A stretch of DNA of 64,000 bases from NCBI GenBank assembly GCA_902477075.1, contig CABSFU010000004.1, positions 18,417 to 82,416 of the forward strand. The letters are read 5' to 3'. The notes below the pieces were generated by a model. The model worked only from the letters and a program-made list of their open reading frames with translations, ran no database searches and had not been told where the DNA came from. Source of the stretch: UMGS1498 sp900552335 (lineage in GTDB: Bacteria; Bacillota_I; Bacilli_A; RF39; UBA660). This document shows, one piece after another, positions 25,771 through 34,063 of this stretch (positions are counted from its first letter, which is position 1; each line of letters opens with the position of its first letter). The position numbers and the translations under genes are program-made.

Positions 25771-25789
25771 GGAAAGGAATGAATATAAA

Positions 25790-26059
25790 ATGAATGAAGA
25801 AATTATTGAAACTGAAGAAATGTTAGAAAGAAAGGAATACGTTGATTTATCAATATTAAAAAAAGAATTAATAAGACTTGCTTATATTAAGCATTATGGA
25901 AAAACACCTACAAAAATGTTTTTACATAAGTTCTTAAAATATATCAATATGGAATATGAAAACAATACATCAAAAAATAATATTGATAATAGAATTAATA
26001 GTCTATGTAAGGCAATAGAAACTAAAATGGATAAATATTCAAGAGTGATTGAATTATAA
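25790..26059 (+). CDS. Small unknown protein of E5
   Basis: An 89-residue acidic N-terminus (EEIIETEEMLERKEY) is followed by a helical, lysine-rich body (LKKELIRLAYIKHYGKTPT, FLHKFLKYINMEYENN). I do not recognise a domain. ATG 25790 follows AAAGGA; TTG 25769 upstream would start inside the hairpin. It is followed by a terminator, so it is a single-gene unit. Confidence 0.55.
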   Translation: MNEEIIETEEMLERKEYVDLSILKKELIRLAYIKHYGKTPTKMFLHKFLKYINMEYENNTSKNNIDNRINSLCKAIETKMDKYSRVIEL

Positions 26060-26102
26060 ACCTATTTAGATTAATATTTAACTTAATTAGGCTTGATTAG
26101 AC

Positions 26103-26130
26103 AAAGTGATAGTAAAATATCACTTTTTTT
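26103..26130 (+). terminator. Terminator with adjacent promoter in E5
   Basis: AAAGTGATA pairs with TATCACTTT around GTAAAA, then T4. A TATAAT -10 box (26133-26138) follows immediately for the next operon. Confidence 0.75.
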
Positions 26131-26166
26131 GATATAATAACAATCAATTTAATTAAGGGGGACTTT

Positions 26167-27339
26167 ATGAGAAGACATAACCATTTAACTGATGATGTAT
26201 TTAAGAATAGTAAATACATTGCTACCATAAACAGAACAACTGATTTTAAAGATATTAGAAAAGAAACAAGAAAAGAAAAAAGTGAATACTTTGGACAATA
26301 TGATTTAATACTTGATATATTCCAAACTTTTATATTAGTATTTAATTGTTTTTTTAGTGATAGCAATAAAAATAAAGCAGAAAAAGCAGATGAAGCAAGA
26401 ACTATAATTGAAAAACTTATTTATAAAGATTATGAAAACTCACAAACACATAAATATACTGTAAGAGATATAAAAGAAATTGTAGATAAACGAGCAAGAA
26501 GACTTTATAAATATATGGAGCAATGGCAAAAAGAATTAAAGAAGATAACACCTAAAAATGCTAATGACTCAATATTCTTAAATGAAATGATAGCAACTTT
26601 AGAAAAAGAAATGAACGACCTTGAATATGTAGAGTTTGATAGTATAGTTAATGAAAATATTACATATCAAAAAAATAGTGTTAAAAACTATAAAGACTAT
26701 AAGAAATACATTTGTAAGTTTGATTATATTTATAATAAAAGAGATGAGTTTATAAATGAGTTTAAAGAAAAGTATTATAAAAGAACCCGTATTAGTTTAA
26801 CTGATGATGATATAGATATGTTTAGAAAAGTATTTACTACTATTACTTATGGAAATAATGGATTAATTAACACTATAAATAATGCTGATATCGAAAAAAA
26901 AAACATAAATGAAAAATCAAGTGATAAATATATTTATAAAGCATACTTAAAACTAAATGGAATTGATTATAATAGTGATAATTTTAAACTAAATGTTATG
27001 GCATTTTCTCTTATGCTCCAATCTATTTATAATAAAGCAATGTTTTGTGGTTTAAATAAATATGATGTGTTAAGAAACTTTGATGTATTAGTATTTATAA
27101 TTACTTGCGAAGAATTGATTATAACTGATGAAGTTAAGTTTGGCTTTGTTGATAATGATATAAACGGAATAATATTAGATTTAAAAGATGTTTATAAAAC
27201 TATTAGATCTTCTCAAATGACTTATGAAGAAATTGGAACTGATACAAAAAGATATAACGAAGAAACATTAATACCGGCATATCAAATAATTAGAGATATT
27301 ATTGAAAGAAATAAAGATATATTTATGGAGATTAGTTAA
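26167..27339 (+). CDS. Unknown 390-residue protein of E5 (first of a pair)
   Basis: A soluble, largely helical, Lys/Asp/Asn-rich protein with one hydrophobic stretch near residues 46-64 (LILDIFQTFILVFNCFF). Segments include TVRDIKEIVDKRARRLYKY and RTRISLTDDDIDMFRKV. I recognise no catalytic motif or named family. AAGGGGGA is the ribosome site. Its stop is one base from the start of the 442-residue gene that follows, so the two are co-translated and may act together. Confidence 0.6.
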   Translation: MRRHNHLTDDVFKNSKYIATINRTTDFKDIRKETRKEKSEYFGQYDLILDIFQTFILVFNCFFSDSNKNKAEKADEARTIIEKLIYKDYENSQTHKYTVRDIKEIVDKRARRLYKYMEQWQKELKKITPKNANDSIFLNEMIATLEKEMNDLEYVEFDSIVNENITYQKNSVKNYKDYKKYICKFDYIYNKRDEFINEFKEKYYKRTRISLTDDDIDMFRKVFTTITYGNNGLINTINNADIEKKNINEKSSDKYIYKAYLKLNGIDYNSDNFKLNVMAFSLMLQSIYNKAMFCGLNKYDVLRNFDVLVFIITCEELIITDEVKFGFVDNDINGIILDLKDVYKTIRSSQMTYEEIGTDTKRYNEETLIPAYQIIRDIIERNKDIFMEIS

Positions 27340-27340
27340 T

Positions 27341-28669
27341 ATGGAAAAGATAGATATAATAAAATTGATGATACAAGAAAAACAAGAACAAGAAAAAGCA
27401 CAAACTAATTTTGAAGAAGAAAAATATATAAAACTATTACACAATTATTATGATGAATACTTACATTATAATCTTTTAAATCTTGCTAAAGACGGTGTTA
27501 TTAGTTATAACCTTAATAGTAAAGATGATGAAGAAAGAGAACAAGCACAAGATATAAAACATTTTGTCTTACATACTATTCAAAATATCATTAAATATAG
27601 CAATACTAACTTTAATGAACTAAATGAAAAAGATTTACAAGTATTTGATTATTTAAAAAGTCAAAATTCAATGAGAGATGATTTTTATAGTGAAACTATA
27701 CTAAATGATTTTTATCAAAGAAAAGGAAAAGATAATCTTGATTTACTTGAAACTAAAGACAAAGATTATAAAAAAGCAGTTGCTAACGGAATATGTAATG
27801 TTTTAATAGCACGAACTAATACAAAACTTATTAAAGATTTTTATAAAGACTATGTTTTTTCTACATTAAAAGATTTGTATAAAGAAAATGAAATTGATTT
27901 TGATATAACAAAAGATGATGAAAGAACAAAAAAGATTAAAGACAATATTTTAACTACTTTAACATCATTTATAATAGAACTAACGTGGATTACTGAAAAA
28001 ATTGACATTCAACAAAAAGATTTACCTATATTCAATTTTATTTGTAGTGATGATAAAGAAATAAAACAAGCAATGGCAATGTATTTTATAAATCAATTTA
28101 TGGTAATATATGAAACTAAAGAATTTCAAGATTATTTAAAATCTAATAAAAAAGGTGCTTATGATATTCATGTAATGACAGAAAAAGAACTAAAAAAACA
28201 TAATGAACTTATTACTAAATATGAAATGATAGAAGATAGAACAAAAGAAATAATGTTATGTGGTGTGTTTAATGCTTTGAATATATTGAATAACGAAAAG
28301 ACAATTATATTTGATATGTCATCTAATAATAAAAGAATACAAAAGATTTCTAAAAACATAATAACTTTTATAACTAAACTATTTCAAACAATGGCATTAA
28401 CTTATTTAGAAGATGAAGAAAACAACAATAATAAAACTATTGGTTTTATGAAATATTTATTTATTGAAAATAACACACAAAATAGTGATAAGAAAAAAGA
28501 ACTATTAACTAAAATAATGAACATGTTTTTACATTATTACCCTAATATAGATTTTGAAGATGATGACTATATAAATAACTTAAATATATATTTATATAGT
28601 AGTAAAGAAATTACCGAAGAAAAAGAAAGAGAAAGAATAATTGAAATGTTAAAAGATAAGAAAGATTAA
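27341..28669 (+). CDS. Unknown 442-residue protein of E5 (second of a pair)
   Basis: A large helical protein, acidic and lysine-rich, with no membrane segment or motif I can name. Its style resembles the 390-residue partner (IYNKAM and FLHYY type helices), so a paralogous or scaffold pair is possible. ATG 27341 with GGAG upstream is preferred to the earlier in-frame codon at 27302. No terminator is obvious after it; an A+T-rich gap of 205 bases follows. Confidence 0.6.
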   Translation: MEKIDIIKLMIQEKQEQEKAQTNFEEEKYIKLLHNYYDEYLHYNLLNLAKDGVISYNLNSKDDEEREQAQDIKHFVLHTIQNIIKYSNTNFNELNEKDLQVFDYLKSQNSMRDDFYSETILNDFYQRKGKDNLDLLETKDKDYKKAVANGICNVLIARTNTKLIKDFYKDYVFSTLKDLYKENEIDFDITKDDERTKKIKDNILTTLTSFIIELTWITEKIDIQQKDLPIFNFICSDDKEIKQAMAMYFINQFMVIYETKEFQDYLKSNKKGAYDIHVMTEKELKKHNELITKYEMIEDRTKEIMLCGVFNALNILNNEKTIIFDMSSNNKRIQKISKNIITFITKLFQTMALTYLEDEENNNNKTIGFMKYLFIENNTQNSDKKKELLTKIMNMFLHYYPNIDFEDDDYINNLNIYLYSSKEITEEKERERIIEMLKDKKD

Positions 28670-28874
28670 GACCTATATTCTTATTTCTTCCTTTTATTTT
28701 TAATAAATATATAATATACTCTATATATGAAAATAGCCGACCTTTAAATGCTTATTATAACAACAATTAGGTATTTGATATATAAATTATTTAATTAAAT
28801 AATTTCGGCTTAAAATACCATCTTGTTTTGTTTTTGATAAGGTGTTTTGTACAAATTAAAAAGTGATGAGAGTT

Positions 28875-29135
28875 TTATTTACTTTCATCACTTATTTTTG
28901 TTTCATCTTCTTTAAATAGTTCGGCTATATCTATATCAAGCACAAGTGCTAATCTCCATAATGTTCCAAGGCTAAAAGTTTGGTGGTTTTTGCTTTCAAT
29001 ATTGCTTATAAATTGAGTTGAATAACTCATTTTTTGTGCTAATTGTTCTTGTGTTAGTCCTTTCTGTTGTCTTTGTTTCTTTATGTTTTTAGATACTATT
29101 TCATATACATAGTTCTCATCACTTCTATTAAACAA
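28875..29135 (-). CDS. XRE/Cro-type helix-turn-helix repressor of E5
   Basis: The 86-residue protein has a single HTH domain (RQQKGLTQEQLAQKMSYSTQ, FISNIESKNHQT) and ends ELFKEDETKISDESK. Start is TTG 29135 behind GGTGG. It is divergent from the zinc-ribbon gene at 29250, as expected of an element regulator acting on the shared promoter region. Confidence 0.85.
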   Translation of the reverse strand: MFNRSDENYVYEIVSKNIKKQRQQKGLTQEQLAQKMSYSTQFISNIESKNHQTFSLGTLWRLALVLDIDIAELFKEDETKISDESK

Positions 29136-29249
29136 TTATACCACCACCTCATCTATATATATTTTCTCATTTATTTTGTGTATTCTACTTACTCTATTCG
29201 TGTAAGTTATGGTATAATAGATTATAGGAAAGGAGTATGTGAGTAAAAT

Positions 29250-29831
29250 ATGGCTTTAATAAAATGTTCGGAGTGTGGCAAAGAAATTAGTAATAAGGCA
29301 AATACTTGCCCCAACTGTGGCTGCCCTATTGAAAAAGAAAAAAAGAAAGTTAGAATTATTAAAAGTGGTGGTCTTGCTTTAAGATGTAGTGTTTTTATTG
29401 ATAATCAACCCATAGGACAAATTGGAGTTGGCAGTAATAAAAGCATAGAAATAGAGATACCTGTTGGAACTCATTATATTAGCACAATAACGCAAGTTAA
29501 AAATCAGAGTACCTTTGTTGCCACTAATGGAGTAAATACAATGGCAACTCCTATAACTACCTCTACCTCACAAGAACAAGACGGAAAGCAATTTGAAGTT
29601 AAAACAAGTGATGAATTAACTATTATTGAAATCTTAGCAAAAGGTAGTTGGTCGGGGTCAACAGGTAGATATGTTATCGGCGATATAAGTACTTATGACA
29701 AAGACAATATAGAAAATATATCTAATATAAAGAATAATGGCACAAGTGGTAAATTTCTTCAAAAACATTTAACTTTGATAATTGTAGTAGTACTAATTCT
29801 TTTATTTTTTCTTATCATTTTTTATTCATAG
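29250..29831 (+). CDS. Zinc-ribbon protein with C-terminal membrane anchor
   Basis: The 193-residue protein starts with a treble-clef zinc ribbon (IKCSECGKEI, NTCPNCGCPIE). A beta-rich middle part follows (LRCSVFIDNQPIGQIGVGSN) and the protein ends in one membrane helix (LTLIIVVVLILLFFLIIF). It would be tail-anchored with the ribbon in the cytoplasm. A second such gene lies at 30400. Function unknown. AAAGGAG lies 14 bases upstream. Confidence 0.7.
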   Translation: MALIKCSECGKEISNKANTCPNCGCPIEKEKKKVRIIKSGGLALRCSVFIDNQPIGQIGVGSNKSIEIEIPVGTHYISTITQVKNQSTFVATNGVNTMATPITTSTSQEQDGKQFEVKTSDELTIIEILAKGSWSGSTGRYVIGDISTYDKDNIENISNIKNNGTSGKFLQKHLTLIIVVVLILLFFLIIFYS

Positions 29832-29948
29832 GGGCTTAATAAAAGATTTAATAGAAAAAACAATTTTAATAGTGTTTATTATAGGTCTGATAATTTTTTT
29901 CATTACAAAGAAAGAGAAATAATAATTTTATGAAAGGAGTTTGATGTT

Positions 29949-30350
29949 ATGAAAAAGAAAATAAGTTTATTTATGTTATGTGGAATAATACTATTAGGAG
30001 TTTGTGGTTGTGGAAAAAATTATGATAAGTTTTATGGGTCTTGGGAAATTACTAATTATGTAGGTGAAGATGAAAGCAGTTTCAATAGTAATATTGTTAT
30101 TAACAAAGATTATATCAATTTAGATTTCGTTCTTGGCGATAATAGTATTTTCATTAAAAACGATGAAATATTAAGAGTGATACCGGGTAGTTCTTACCCT
30201 ATTATGTGTTTAAAACTTAAAGATGAGAATACTTTAAAACAAGTAAAATGTTCTAATGATATTTTAGATTATGTTGAAAAATTACATAATACTGATTTAT
30301 CAGATAACGAAATTGAAAACAAAGATTATATTTTTACAAAAGTTAAATAG
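29949..30350 (+). CDS. Small lipoprotein
   Basis: A 133-residue protein with a lipoprotein signal: MKKKISLFMLCGIILLGVCG then the lipobox Cys (GVCGC). The mature part includes FYGSWEITNYVGEDESSFN, a lipocalin-like 'GSWEI' start that is common in small secreted proteins. It would be anchored on the outer face of the membrane. It lies between the two zinc-ribbon membrane genes and may be co-expressed with them. Confidence 0.75.
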   Translation: MKKKISLFMLCGIILLGVCGCGKNYDKFYGSWEITNYVGEDESSFNSNIVINKDYINLDFVLGDNSIFIKNDEILRVIPGSSYPIMCLKLKDENTLKQVKCSNDILDYVEKLHNTDLSDNEIENKDYIFTKVK

Positions 30351-30377
30351 TATATAGGCAACTTGCTTATATGCTTT
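30349..30377 (+). repeat. Hairpin, first copy of a repeated structure
   Basis: AGTATATAGGCAA pairs with TTGCTTATATGCT (13 bp with wobbles). A near copy at 31002-31035 is followed by a T tract; this copy is not. Confidence 0.6.
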
Positions 30378-30399
30378 ACGAAAGGAGTATGTGGTTTAT

Positions 30400-30996
30400 A
30401 TGTCTTTAATTAAGTGTAGTGAATGTGGAAAAGAAATAAGTGATAAGGCAACAACTTGTATTCATTGTGGTTGCCCTGTTATTTTAAATGAAACAAAAAA
30501 AATAGACATTAAAACGGAAGAAAAAGAGCAAGTAAAGTCAAATAACAAATTAAAAAGAAACTATGGGTACTTTAAGGGTATTTATGAAGAGGACATTGTT
30601 GAAATAAAAAGGAAAACGAAAATTTCTATTATACCTATTTTTGTTATAGGATTCGTTTTATCTAATTTACTTTTTAAAAATATCAGTACTACTGGCTTAA
30701 TATTTTTTACCACTATACCATTTACTTCAACAATAGTGTTTGTTTATATGACAGTACTTTCGATAAAGTGTTGTTATAGAGCATCAAATAACATAGAAAG
30801 AAAACAAACAAGAAAAGGGTTACTTATACTTATTGTTTTAACATTATTATTTACGATTATTGTAGGCGGTGGTAATGGAGATAGCAAAAATGTACCTACT
30901 GATAGTGAGTTAAATGCTTGCCGTGGTAGGTCAACTACTTATACAAAATGCTCGTGGTCTACTTTTGAAAATAGGTGTGTTTGTAAATTGCGATAA
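30400..30996 (+). CDS. Zinc-ribbon protein with two membrane segments
   Basis: The 198-residue protein starts with a zinc ribbon almost identical in layout to the one at 29250 (IKCSECGKEI, TTCIHCGCPV). A basic stretch, two or three membrane helices and a Cys-containing tail (LNACRGRSTTYTKC, then RCVCKL) follow. The four tail cysteines may lie outside the cell. ATG 30400 aligns with the start of its paralogue. Function unknown. Confidence 0.65.
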   Translation: MSLIKCSECGKEISDKATTCIHCGCPVILNETKKIDIKTEEKEQVKSNNKLKRNYGYFKGIYEEDIVEIKRKTKISIIPIFVIGFVLSNLLFKNISTTGLIFFTTIPFTSTIVFVYMTVLSIKCCYRASNNIERKQTRKGLLILIVLTLLFTIIVGGGNGDSKNVPTDSELNACRGRSTTYTKCSWSTFENRCVCKLR

Positions 30997-31001
30997 AAAA
31001 T

Positions 31002-31035
31002 AAGTATGTAGGCAATTTGCTTATATACTTTTTTT
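31002..31035 (+). terminator. Intrinsic terminator, second copy of the repeated hairpin
   Basis: AAGTATGTAGGCAA pairs with TTGCTTATATACTT (14 bp, two wobbles) followed by T5. Confidence 0.75.
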
Positions 31036-31102
31036 AACAAAAATACACAAAAATTGTATTCTATTCCTTACTATTCTACTATATAAGTAAGGAGGTGTTA
31101 AT

Positions 31103-31273
31103 ATCAAAGATTTAATACCATTAAAAAAGGCTTGTAAGATAGTTGGCGTATCATATAAAACATTATATAGTTGGGTTAGTAATAATGAGATATCTTATAC
31201 CAAAATTGGTAATAGATATTTCTTTTCACAAGAGCAATTAAATGCCCTTGTTTTTGTTTTCAATAAAAATTAG
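31103..31273 (+). CDS. Excisionase-like HTH protein, apparent ATC start
   Basis: The 56-codon frame encodes a MerR-type/excisionase helix-turn-helix (LKKACKIVGVSYKTLYSWV, then ISYTKIGNRYFFSQEQLNAL). No ATG, GTG or TTG exists in this part of the frame. A perfect AAGGAGGTG (31089-31097) sits 5 bases before ATC at 31103. The same 19-base initiation region recurs before the rep gene. Such proteins bind DNA near att sites and help excision, or regulate copy number. Confidence 0.7.
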   Translation: MKDLIPLKKACKIVGVSYKTLYSWVSNNEISYTKIGNRYFFSQEQLNALVFVFNKN

Positions 31274-31370
31274 GTATCTTTGTAAAACTCAAAAACTTAA
31301 CACAAGCCACAAAAGAATATTAAAATAAAATTGTAAAATTAATTAAGAGATTTTACAAGGAGGTGTTAAT

Positions 31371-32153
31371 ATCAATAATATTTATCAAAACAAGTATTTC
31401 AATAATCTATTACTTAATATGGTAAAAGTAAAGTATATTACTGATAATACTATTGATACCGAAGATTTTTACTTGTATCTAAACAATGCTAATAGACAAT
31501 ATGACAATAGTTCTATTACATTTAAAGTTATGTTATATCTTGTTAGCCTTTTAACTGAAAATGGGCTTAATGATAATACTTGTATTATTTCTACTGATGA
31601 TATACATAACAAGTTAAGTATAAGTAATATTAACTCTTTTAAAGGCTCACTAGATTATATATCATCACTAACTTTTAACTATAAGTTAGATAAGGTTAAT
31701 AAGTGGCAATATGTAGATAATATCTTTGTATCATACATACAATTTAAAGGTTATTTTAAGGTCGTATTTAGTGATGAGTTTATTACTCTACTTAATAGAT
31801 CTAAACAGTTCTATCAAGTGCCTAAAGCCCTTTTAAATAGTGATATTAGGTATTATAGAAATAGTATTTTTATGGCTAACTATATATTACTACACCAAAG
31901 GCGAAATATGAGGCAAGATAAGGAAAAATATAGACATACTATATCAGTTGCTAAACTACTTGATAATAGCCCATTTATACCGAAATACGAGGAATTAGAC
32001 ACAAGACAAAGGCAAGTATCAAAGTGTATTATTAAGCCCTTTGAAAGCAACCTAAACTTTGCTTGTAGTTTGTTAGGTAAAGTATGGAACTATACTGATG
32101 ATGAGCCAACAAATTATATTGAGTTTGTAAAAGCCAAAATCAATGTTAGTTAG
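31371..32153 (+). CDS. RepB-type replication initiator of E5, apparent ATC start
   Basis: About 260 residues with the winged-helix initiator layout of plasmid Rep proteins (FKVMLYLVSLLTENGLNDN, KGYFKVVFSDEFITLLNRS, YRNSIFMANYILLHQRRN). The first ATG (31419) has no ribosome site. AAGGAGGTG at 31357-31365 points to ATC 31371, adding 16 residues in frame. Rep proteins bind iterons and open the origin. Iteron-like repeats and a hairpin follow directly. E5 may thus replicate after excision. Confidence 0.75.
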   Translation: MNNIYQNKYFNNLLLNMVKVKYITDNTIDTEDFYLYLNNANRQYDNSSITFKVMLYLVSLLTENGLNDNTCIISTDDIHNKLSISNINSFKGSLDYISSLTFNYKLDKVNKWQYVDNIFVSYIQFKGYFKVVFSDEFITLLNRSKQFYQVPKALLNSDIRYYRNSIFMANYILLHQRRNMRQDKEKYRHTISVAKLLDNSPFIPKYEELDTRQRQVSKCIIKPFESNLNFACSLLGKVWNYTDDEPTNYIEFVKAKINVS

Positions 32154-32304
32154 TAGGTTTAGTTGGTTAGATAGTAGATAATCAACTTTAGATAGTAGGC
32201 ACTACTCTTACAAAGCCTTTATTTATAATAGTTTGAGAGATAGTCTATTATCTAATTATACTAATAATACTAATGTAGCCCACCAACTCTTTGAGGAGTG
32301 GTGG
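32154..32304 (+). other. Candidate replication origin of E5
   Basis: Three related repeats (TTAGATAGTAGATAATC, TTTAGATAGTAGGCAC and GAGATAGTCTATTATC) follow the rep gene. They are succeeded by a hairpin CCACC-A-ACTC-TTTGAG-GAGT-GGTGG (32280-32304). Repeats beside a Rep gene are the usual form of an iteron origin. Confidence 0.45.
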
Positions 32305-32402
32305 TCTATCTAACGAAAATGAAGAAATATAGGTGTATTGATTTAACAAAAAAGTATAAGAGTATATTATATAATCACTATACTCTAGGAGGTATAAAAT
32401 AT

Positions 32403-33272
32403 ATGAATACAGAGTTAAGAAATACTACTGATATATTAGAAGATTATTTATCATATATACAAGATGATAAACAAGTTAAAAAAGTTAGAACAGGTTTTAA
32501 TAAGTTAGACAATTTACTTAATGGTGGTTTGCCTAATGGACTTATTACTTTGGGGGCTATACCTAGTTTAGGAAAAACTACTTTTGCCTTACAAGTAGCC
32601 GATAATATGGCTAGTATGGAAAATACAAAAGTTTTATTCTTTTCATTAGAGATGACTAGATTTGATATTATCTCAAAGAGTTTAAGCCGATTAAGTTATT
32701 TAACTGATGAATTAGAAAATTATACTTTTGATGATTTACTATCAAATAATGATGATGTTGATTTTACTACTTTATTAAGTAAATATGAGCCAATAGCCAA
32801 TAATTTATATACAATAGATTATATCTATGATATACGAGATATTGAAGCCTTTATAAGACAATTTAATGACTTACACAAAAACGAAAATATAATTGTAATT
32901 ATAGATTATTTACAATATATCTTATGTGGTAATAATGGTAATGATAAGCAAGTTATAGACACAATAACTAAACGTTTAAAAGAGTTAGCAAAAGATTTAA
33001 ATATTTGTATCATTGAAATAAGTAGTCTTAATAGAACTAATTATAGTGGTAGTATCACTATGGAAAGTTTTAAAGAAAGTGGTTCTATTGAATATACAAG
33101 TGATATTCTTATGGGTTTAGAATATGTAAATAATGGTGCTAACGAACGAGAATACGAGGCAAAAAGAAACCCAAGAAAGATAACATTAAGTGTTATCAAA
33201 AATAGATATGGTGCTTTAGGTAAAATTAATTTTGACTTTTACACTACATACCATACCTTTATTGAAAAATAA
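32403..33272 (+). CDS. DnaB-like / RecA-fold ATPase of E5
   Basis: The 289-residue protein has Walker A GAIPSLGKTTFALQVA (about residue 48), Walker B ENIIVIIDYLQYI, and the DnaB-type segments VRTGFNKLDNLLNGGLPNG and ISSLNR. It lacks the N-terminal DnaB collar domain, like small plasmid and phage helicases. It probably loads or unwinds at the E5 origin with the Rep protein. ATG 32403 has GGAGG upstream. Confidence 0.85.
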   Translation: MNTELRNTTDILEDYLSYIQDDKQVKKVRTGFNKLDNLLNGGLPNGLITLGAIPSLGKTTFALQVADNMASMENTKVLFFSLEMTRFDIISKSLSRLSYLTDELENYTFDDLLSNNDDVDFTTLLSKYEPIANNLYTIDYIYDIRDIEAFIRQFNDLHKNENIIVIIDYLQYILCGNNGNDKQVIDTITKRLKELAKDLNICIIEISSLNRTNYSGSITMESFKESGSIEYTSDILMGLEYVNNGANEREYEAKRNPRKITLSVIKNRYGALGKINFDFYTTYHTFIEK

Positions 33273-33366
33273 TTTAGTAGTTTTATGTAGGGGCAATGGG
33301 TTCTTATAAGAAAATGTTTACAAAAACTTACAAAACCCACCCCACCAACTACGAGGAGAAAGAAGA

Positions 33367-33675
33367 GTGAAAAATAAAAAGATAAATATTGAATTAGATA
33401 TTGAAGACTTACTAGGACTTAAAGAACCAAGTAAAGATAGTTTAGAATACGACCTAAACTTTATTATTGAAAATGGTATGGAAGAATATTTAAGGCTACA
33501 AGAGAAAGAAAAACAAAAAGATAAAGAGTTTGTAGAAATGTTTAAAAGGAATTATGATGAAATAGTAAAATTTATTTCACTTGACCCTAAACAAAGAATA
33601 GCCGTTGACTGTTTCACATGCCTTAAAGGTGTAGATTTAACCAAACAATATGGAAAACCAAAACAAAAGAGATAA
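33367..33675 (+). CDS. Unknown 102-residue protein of E5
   Basis: GTG start behind GGAGAAAGAAG. The protein is charged and helical, with IELDIEDLLGLKEPSKDSL near the start and two cysteines in VDCFTCLKGVDL. I do not recognise a family. It follows the ATPase gene and ends in the terminator at 33668-33711. Confidence 0.5.
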   Translation: MKNKKINIELDIEDLLGLKEPSKDSLEYDLNFIIENGMEEYLRLQEKEKQKDKEFVEMFKRNYDEIVKFISLDPKQRIAVDCFTCLKGVDLTKQYGKPKQKR

Positions 33676-33711
33676 GTAGTTAATTGATAACTTGCTTATC
33701 TCTTATTTTTT
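33668..33711 (+). terminator. Terminator between convergent E5 genes
   Basis: AGAGATAAG (33668-33676) pairs with CTTATCTCT (33695-33703), then TATTTTTTT. It serves the plus-strand operon and lies at the end of the minus-strand gene. Confidence 0.7.
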
Positions 33712-33953
33712 TACTTATTTATAAGTTCATTGTATCTTTTTATTTGTTCCCTATTATTTTTTTGAAACTCAATTTTAAATTGTTCCATTAATTCTTGTTT
33801 ATGATTTTCTAACAAGATTTTATCTTCTTTATCAAAACTACTATCTCTTAACATTTGTTGAGTAATCAACATTTCTATCATTATATTATTCATTTCTTCG
33901 GTTAGACAAAATTTTAAGTCTAAAAACTTATTATTTTTAGTATTTTTCATCAT
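33711..33953 (-). CDS. Unknown 80-residue helical protein of E5
   Basis: A charged, helical protein (EEMNNIMIEMLITQQMLRDS, KQELMEQFKIEFQKNN). AAGGAG precedes the ATG. It is the last gene before the right arm of E5. No domain recognised; regulator or antitoxin-like roles are possible but not supported by any motif. Confidence 0.5.
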   Translation of the reverse strand: MMKNTKNNKFLDLKFCLTEEMNNIMIEMLITQQMLRDSSFDKEDKILLENHKQELMEQFKIEFQKNNREQIKRYNELINK

Positions 33954-34038
33954 TTTAAACTCCTTTTTTAATAAATTTAATTATTTTTTGTATATTTCAA
34001 AATGTGTTTCATTTAAGTTTTATAATGGTTTGTTTTCA

Positions 34039-34063
34039 TTTCTCACTTTTATGGGTATGAACC
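34039..34063 (+). other. attR of E5
   Basis: The arm TTTCTCACTTTT is followed by ATGGGTATGA, then AC at 34061-34062 and the continuation of the E3 recombinase (GAT GAT CAA). It mirrors attL in arm sequence and in spacing. Confidence 0.8.

Larger units (their letters stand above)
23692..34060. mobile_element. Nested element E5 (about 10.4 kb) inserted in the E3 recombinase gene
   Basis: Both ends carry inverted arms: AAAAGTGAGAAA at 23704-23715 and TTTCTCACTTTT at 34039-34050, each exactly 10 bases from an AC dinucleotide (23692-23693 and 34061-34062). E5 encodes its own serine recombinase next to the left end, a Rep-like initiator, a DnaB-like ATPase, an excisionase-like protein, a repressor and several unknown proteins. 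No relaxase or conjugation genes are seen, so it resembles an integrated plasmid-like element. Confidence 0.9.

Noticed and set aside
23692..34060. E5 as a self-transmissible conjugative element
   Set aside because: No relaxase, coupling protein, VirB4-like ATPase or oriT-like structure was found in it.
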